Source of the DNA: Myxococcus eversor
Lineage (GTDB): Bacteria; Myxococcota; Myxococcia; Myxococcales; Myxococcaceae
Direction: 5' to 3'
Length of the DNA: 64,000 nt
Assembly: GCF_010894455.1 (NCBI RefSeq)
Contig: NZ_JAAIXY010000026.1
Coordinates: 123,254-187,253, forward strand
In this document: one piece after another, positions 59,787 to 64,000 of the stretch
Layout of the letters: each line of letters starts with the position of its first letter
Position numbering within the stretch: the stretch's first letter is position 1
The notes under the pieces: model-generated
The model's input: only the letters and a program-made list of their open reading frames with translations
Database searches by the model: none
What the model was told of the DNA's origin: nothing
Made by a program: the position numbers and the translations under genes

Positions 59787-61270
59787 CCGGGAGGCCGCGC
59801 CGGCAGCGAGCGGCGGGGCAGCGTCACCATGAACGTGGTGCCCTCCTCCTCGGTGGAGCTGACTTCAATGGCTCCGCCGTGCGCCTGGACGATTTCCCGG
59901 ACGATGTAGAGGCCCAGGCCGTAGCTCATCTTCAGCGTGCGCGTCGTCTGCGGGCCGCTCCGGAAGGGCTCGAAGAGGTGGGGCAGCAGGTGCGCGGGGA
60001 TGGGGCGCCCGCCGTTCTGGACCTCCAGCACCAGCTTGTTGGCCCGAGCCACGCGCGCCACCAGCTTCACGGGGGTGTCCGCGGGGCCGAACTTCAGCGC
60101 GTTCTCCAGGAGATTCGAGGCCACCTGGCCCAGCCGGTCCGGGTCCCACATGCCCTGGGTATTGCCCTTGTGCTCCACCTCGATGACGCGCTCGGGGTAG
60201 GCCACGCGGAACTCGTGGGCCACGCGCTCCACCAGGTCCTTGAGGTCCACCGGCCGGGGTTCAATCGCCACGCCGCCCATCAGCCGGGTGCGCGTGAAGT
60301 CCAGGAGCAGGCGGGTGAGCCGCTCGATTCGCACCGCCGCGGTGGCGATGCGCTGGCTGGTGCGCCGGGCGTCCTCGGCCGTGCCGGACTCCGCCATGAC
60401 GCGAGACCAGTTCATGATGGCGCCCAGCGGGCTGCGGATGTCGTGGCTGACGATGCCCATCAGCTGCTCCTGGAACTCGGAGTGCCGGCGCGCTTCCTCT
60501 TCCGCCCACTTGCGCTGGGTGATGTCGCGGCTGATGCCGAACAGGCCCACCACCTTGCCGTCCGCGTCCCGCAGCACGCCCTTGGTGGACAGCCACACGC
60601 GAGGGCCCTCGACGCCGGGCTGCCCGTCCTCGTAGGTGACGGTGCGGCCGAAGGCGAGCACCTCCCTGTCGTTGGCGGCGTTGACGCGGGCGACTTCGGG
60701 CGCGAACAGCTCCAGGTCCGTGCGGCCCACCATCTGCGCGACTTCGTAGCCCACCGCCCGCGCGCCCGCGTTGTTGATGAGCTGGTAGCGGCCCTCCAAA
60801 TCCTTCGTGTAGACGGCGTCCGTCGTGCCCTCGTGGATGGCGCGGAACACCTCGCTGGCGCGCCGCAGCTCCTCGCGCACCCGGTGCTCTCCGGTGATGT
60901 CGCGGCAGTGCACCAGGAGGCCCCCGGGCACCGCGCGCGCGCGCACGTCGAAGCACAGCTCGCGGTCCGGCCACTCGTGCTCGAAGCGCGCGGCGGCCTG
61001 CTGGGTGGCGGGCTTTTCGAAGAGCAGGTGGTGGCGCAGCTCCAGCAGGCCGGGGCACGCGCGGCGCACGTCGTCACCGGGCCCGGCGGCGCCGTCCAAG
61101 AGCTCCACCATGCGCGGGCTGACGTAGGTGAAGCGCCAGGCCGCGTCGAGCGTGAAGAAGGCGTCCGGCAGTCCCTCCAGGAGCGCATGGAGCGGTACGC
61201 CGCCGGAGGCCTCGGATGCCGCGGGCGGGGCCGGGGGACGCTGGCGCTTCTTGGCGGGGGTGGGGGGCAT
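59747..61270 (-). CDS. Soluble PAS/PAS sensor histidine kinase
   Basis: The product is 507 residues from ATG 61270 (MPPTPAKKRQRPPAPP). PAS 1 (about 25-135) has LHALLEGLPDAFFTLDAAWR and LLVHCRDITGEHRVREEL. PAS 2 (about 140-260) has IHEGTTDAVYTKDLEGRYQL and VGLFGISRDITQRKWAEEEA. The H-box is LMGIVSHDIRSPLGAIMNWS with His276. ATPase boxes are LLENALKFGP, NGGRPIP, FEPFRSGPQTTRTLKMSYGL and GLGLYIVREIVQAHGG. There are no membrane helices. It is convergent with, and overlaps by 40 bp, the stand-alone receiver gene, which is a plausible partner. Confidence 0.92.
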   Translation of the reverse strand: MPPTPAKKRQRPPAPPAASEASGGVPLHALLEGLPDAFFTLDAAWRFTYVSPRMVELLDGAAGPGDDVRRACPGLLELRHHLLFEKPATQQAAARFEHEWPDRELCFDVRARAVPGGLLVHCRDITGEHRVREELRRASEVFRAIHEGTTDAVYTKDLEGRYQLINNAGARAVGYEVAQMVGRTDLELFAPEVARVNAANDREVLAFGRTVTYEDGQPGVEGPRVWLSTKGVLRDADGKVVGLFGISRDITQRKWAEEEARRHSEFQEQLMGIVSHDIRSPLGAIMNWSRVMAESGTAEDARRTSQRIATAAVRIERLTRLLLDFTRTRLMGGVAIEPRPVDLKDLVERVAHEFRVAYPERVIEVEHKGNTQGMWDPDRLGQVASNLLENALKFGPADTPVKLVARVARANKLVLEVQNGGRPIPAHLLPHLFEPFRSGPQTTRTLKMSYGLGLYIVREIVQAHGGAIEVSSTEEEGTTFMVTLPRRSLPARPPGQIPPRVPRSEPK

Positions 61271-61798
61271 GCGTCGTGGGGTTTCGCGGGGGGCCAGGGT
61301 CCAGGGGTGAGCGGAGCGGGGTGGGGCCGTCACCCAGGGGGCGGACGGTCCGGCGCGTTCTCCGGCGCCCACGGGGGAACGCCTGGCGTGCGAAGCCGTC
61401 GCGGCGCGGCGCCTGTCGCTCGGGTGCGAGCGAAGGGTGCCACTGGCGAGGGGGCGCTTCGTGCTTCCGCGTGGGCCGATGCACGGAAGGGGGCGAGGAT
61501 GAGGGTTGCGGTGAGGCGGGGGCGCATCCGGGCTGAACCATACTCCGCTCGCCGCCTCCCGCGAGCGGACCCTGGAGTCTCACCCCCTTGCTCGGCGCAT
61601 TCCGGGGGTTGGAGGGGCCCCAGCTGCAACTCGAACGGACGAATGCGCCCCGGGTGAATACGGCTTCAGATAGCCAGGAAAATCGAGCCGACCTGGGATG
61701 TGCCGCTTTGGACTTGAGTCCGGGAGACCCGGCGGGTGGACCGGCCGGGGCTCGGGGGCGGGGCGGGCCCTTCCGGGGGACTCCACCCAGGCGGTGGT
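61271..61798. other. Intergenic region of 528 bp
   Basis: The region lies between the antiporter gene end and the PAS kinase start, both on the minus strand. It has no convincing frame on either strand. A short AT-richer patch (61656-61690) may be the kinase promoter. A weak CCACC/GGTGG stem near 61785-61800 may terminate the antiporter transcript. Confidence 0.55.
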
Positions 61799-63583
61799 TC
61801 AGGCGGACTTCTTGGCCTCGGCGTCGTCCTGTTCGAAGAGGCTCTCCAGCTCCCTGCGGGCGCGGGCGGCGGCCTCCACGAGCTTCTGTTCGTCGCGGTG
61901 GAAGCGGGCCGTCTCGCGCAGGAGCTTCTCGTCGTGGTCCTTCAGGCGCTCCATGACGCGGTGGCTCTCGGAGAAGGTGAGGCCCATGGTCTGGAGGATG
62001 TCGCCGCCCATCTCCACGCTGCCGGCGAACGTCTCGCGCATCACGTGTTCGATGCCCAAATCCAGCAGTTGGTACGCGTGCACGCGGTTGCGGGCGCGGG
62101 CGAAGATGGTGAGGTGGGGGAAGTGCTCCTTCACCGTCCTGGCGGTGCGCATGGAGGCCTCGACGTCGTCGATGGCGAGCACGAAGACGCGGGCCTTGTC
62201 GGCGCGCGCGGCGCGCAGCAAGTCGAGCCGGGAGGCATCGCCGTAGAACACCTGGCTGCCGAAGCGCTTCATGAAGTCGATGTGCTCGGGGCTGGCGTCG
62301 ATGGCGGTGAAGGTGATGCGCTTGGCGCGCAGCAGGCGGCCGACGACCTGACCCACGCGGCCGAAGCCGGCGATGATGACGGGGTGGTCCTCGTCGGGGG
62401 CGACGTCGTACTCGCGGGCCTGCGTCTTCGCCTGGAAGCGGGGGCGGCCCCAGCGCTCATAGGCGACGTAGAGCAGGGGCGTGGTGGCCATGGACAGGCC
62501 CACGACGACGACGAGCAGGTCCGAAAGCTCCGTGGACATGACGTGGAAGGACACGGCGAGGGCGAAGAGGACGAAGGCGAACTCGCCGCCCTGGGAGATG
62601 ACGACGCCCAGGCTGAGCGCCGGCTCGTTCTCCTTGAGGTTGTAGCGTCCCAGGCCGTAGAGCACGGCGCCCTTGATGGCGACGAGGCCGACGACGAGGC
62701 CGGTGATGAGTCCGGGGCGCTCGATGATGAGGCCCAGGTTCACGCTCATGCCCACGGCGATGAAGAACAGGCCGAGCAAGAGGCCCTTGAAGGGCTCGAT
62801 GTCGGCTTCGAGCTCGTGGCGGTACTCGGATTCGGACAGGAGGACGCCGGCGAGGAAGGCGCCCAGGGCCATGGAGAGGCCCACGGCGTTGAGGAGGGCG
62901 GCGGTGCCGACGACGACGAGCAGCGCGGTGGCGGTGAAGAGCTCCTGGCTGTGGAAGGACGCGACGGCGCGGAAGAGGGGGCGCAGGAGGAAGCGGCCGG
63001 AGAGCACGACGCTGACGAGGACGACGAGGACCTTGAAGCCGGTGCGCCAGCCGGGCTCGGCGGAGGCGGCGTCGGTGTGGCCGAGCAGGGGCAGCAGGGC
63101 CAGGAGGGGAATGACGGCCAGGTCCTGGAAGAGGAGGATGCCGAAGGCGAGGCGGCCGTAGCCGGTGGTGAGCTGGTTGCGTTCGGCGAGGAGCTGGAGG
63201 GCGAAGGCGGTGGAGGAGAGGGAGAGCCCGAAGCCGGCGATGACAGCGGTGCCGAGCGGCAGTCCGAAGAGGAAGCAGGCGGTGGCGAGCAGGGCGCCGG
63301 AGATGAGCACCTGGGCGCCGCCCATGCCGAAGACGGAGTGGCGCAGGTTCCACAGGCGGGAGGGCTGCAGCTCCAGGCCGATGACGAACAGGAGGAGCAC
63401 GACGCCCAGCTCGGAGAAGTGGAGGACGTTCTCCACGTCGCCGATGAGCTGCGCGCCGGAGGGGCCGATGATGGCGCCGGCCACCAGGTAGCCGAGCACC
63501 GAGCCCAGCCCGAGCCGCTTGAACAGCGGGACGGACACCACCGCGGCACCCAGGAACACCAGCGCCTGATGCAGGAAGGACAT
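61799..63583 (-). CDS. KefC-type monovalent cation:proton antiporter (CPA2)
   Basis: The product is 594 residues from ATG 63583 (MSFLHQALVFLGAAVVSVPL). About 12 membrane helices span residues 5-385, with CPA2 motifs LGYLVAGAIIGPSG, LLLFVIGLELQP, FGLSLSSTAFALQLL, FQDLAVIPLLALLP, LGAFLAGVLLSESEYRHE and SQGGEFAFVLFAL. Residues 410-530 form an RCK/TrkA-N nucleotide-binding domain (PVIIAGFGRVGQVVGRLLRA, DASPEHIDFMKRFGSQVFYG). A charged coiled tail follows. It exports K+ (or Na+) for protons, in glutathione-gated KefB/KefC style. No ancillary KefF/KefG gene is adjacent. Confidence 0.94.
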   Translation of the reverse strand: MSFLHQALVFLGAAVVSVPLFKRLGLGSVLGYLVAGAIIGPSGAQLIGDVENVLHFSELGVVLLLFVIGLELQPSRLWNLRHSVFGMGGAQVLISGALLATACFLFGLPLGTAVIAGFGLSLSSTAFALQLLAERNQLTTGYGRLAFGILLFQDLAVIPLLALLPLLGHTDAASAEPGWRTGFKVLVVLVSVVLSGRFLLRPLFRAVASFHSQELFTATALLVVVGTAALLNAVGLSMALGAFLAGVLLSESEYRHELEADIEPFKGLLLGLFFIAVGMSVNLGLIIERPGLITGLVVGLVAIKGAVLYGLGRYNLKENEPALSLGVVISQGGEFAFVLFALAVSFHVMSTELSDLLVVVVGLSMATTPLLYVAYERWGRPRFQAKTQAREYDVAPDEDHPVIIAGFGRVGQVVGRLLRAKRITFTAIDASPEHIDFMKRFGSQVFYGDASRLDLLRAARADKARVFVLAIDDVEASMRTARTVKEHFPHLTIFARARNRVHAYQLLDLGIEHVMRETFAGSVEMGGDILQTMGLTFSESHRVMERLKDHDEKLLRETARFHRDEQKLVEAAARARRELESLFEQDDAEAKKSA

Positions 63584-63763
63584 GCCCCGCTTCCTCGCAC
63601 GACGGAGGGACGTGAGCAATCCCGGGTGGTTGCCTGCCGGTACGTCGTTTGACGACGAAGAGATGTGGGGGCGCGGCGCGCTTGAAGCCAGACACGCGCC
63701 GCCGTGGGAGGCCGAATCAAGAGGGGGGACGCCGCGATGACATGCGGCGACCCGCGAGTGAAC

Positions 63764-64000
63764 TCAGGCGCAGGGAACCAGGACCGGGTAATAGACGATG
63801 CTCGACTGGGCCCCCGTGGAGTCGACCACATACATCTTGGGCTTGACGGCTACGTCCGCGGGGAGCGTTTCGGGTAAGCGTTCACGGGGTGGTGCACGCC
63901 TGAGGGGCCAGTTGGGCTGCGAACGGTGGGCCTCACCCCGCTCGACGTGGACCGAGGACGGATTAGAAATACAGGGACGTGGCCACGCCCGACCCGAGAG
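63764..64000 (-). CDS. Possible C-terminal end of an unidentified protein, cut by window edge
   Basis: An open minus-strand frame of 78 codons runs from the window edge to TGA at 63766-63764. The last part (DVAVKPKMYVVDSTGAQSSI, VYYPVLVPCA) reads like folded protein, but the upstream part is Arg/Pro-rich and could be non-coding or frameshifted. No motif is recognised, and assignment needs the sequence beyond 64000. Confidence 0.3.
   Translation of the reverse strand, partial: LSGRAWPRPCISNPSSVHVERGEAHRSQPNWPLRRAPPRERLPETLPADVAVKPKMYVVDSTGAQSSIVYYPVLVPCA

Noticed and set aside
61736..63652. 638-codon plus-strand frame opposite the antiporter
   Set aside because: It is dominated by Glu/Asp/Gly/Ala from reversed hydrophobic codons and ends in no recognisable domain; the minus-strand antiporter is certain.

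Overview
The window is very GC-rich, densely coded DNA from a delta-proteobacterial myxobacterium (Myxococcaceae, close to Myxococcus, Corallococcus or Pyxidicoccus). The evidence is convergent. It has a complete Che7 chemosensory cluster with the HEAT-repeat partner Cpc7 and a fatty acid desaturase, as described in Myxococcus xanthus. It also has SitA-type polymorphic toxin lipoproteins, a MYXO-CTERM sorting tail, many lipoproteins, many two-component proteins, and several di-heme oxidoreductases (DHOR) of the kind common in this group. The species cannot be fixed from the sequence alone.

Layout. Positions 1-3472 are accessory DNA: a SitA-like toxin lipoprotein coupled to a candidate immunity gene (minus strand), a degenerate IS3-type transposase fragment abutting it, and a divergent AHH-domain toxin lipoprotein. 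Positions 3666-11063 hold secreted or lipoprotein genes of mostly unknown function. These include a triplicated family whose first copy is frameshifted, a beta-propeller lipoprotein, an SLT lytic transglycosylase preceded by a 20-bp palindrome, and a Cys-rich lipoprotein.

Positions 11181-27985 are the most unusual part. Eight minus-strand genes read as one operon, mostly with overlapping or closely spaced junctions: DUF1592 protein, Tat-exported DUF1552 protein, YceI protein, mono-heme outer-membrane protein, a MYXO-CTERM/TOS1-like fusion, a beta-barrel, a clan-A glycoside hydrolase and a DHOR. Divergent from it is an ECF sigma factor, FecR/TPR protein, beta-barrel and second DHOR. I infer one envelope heme/glycan system under the sigma factor; a beta-1,3-glucan target is a hypothesis only.

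Positions 28066-43680 carry a frameshifted lipoprotein, a RegB/RegA-type redox two-component system behind a Cys-rich outer-membrane protein, DoxX, a phosphoesterase, PAS and hybrid histidine kinases, a propeller lipoprotein, a small periplasmic protein, a stand-alone receiver, a trypsin-like protease and a Fur-family repressor. Positions 43723-46940 hold an RCC1-propeller lipoprotein coupled to a third DHOR. Positions 47346-58080 are the Che7 cluster (cheY7-cheA7-cheW7-mcp7-cpc7-cheR7-cheB7, then des7), mostly joined by start/stop overlaps. Positions 58242-64000 contain a PilZ protein, a receiver, a convergently overlapping PAS kinase, a KefC-type antiporter and the tail of an unidentified gene.

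No tRNA, rRNA or CRISPR array was recognised. The very long open frames opposite real genes are GC-driven shadows and are not annotated.
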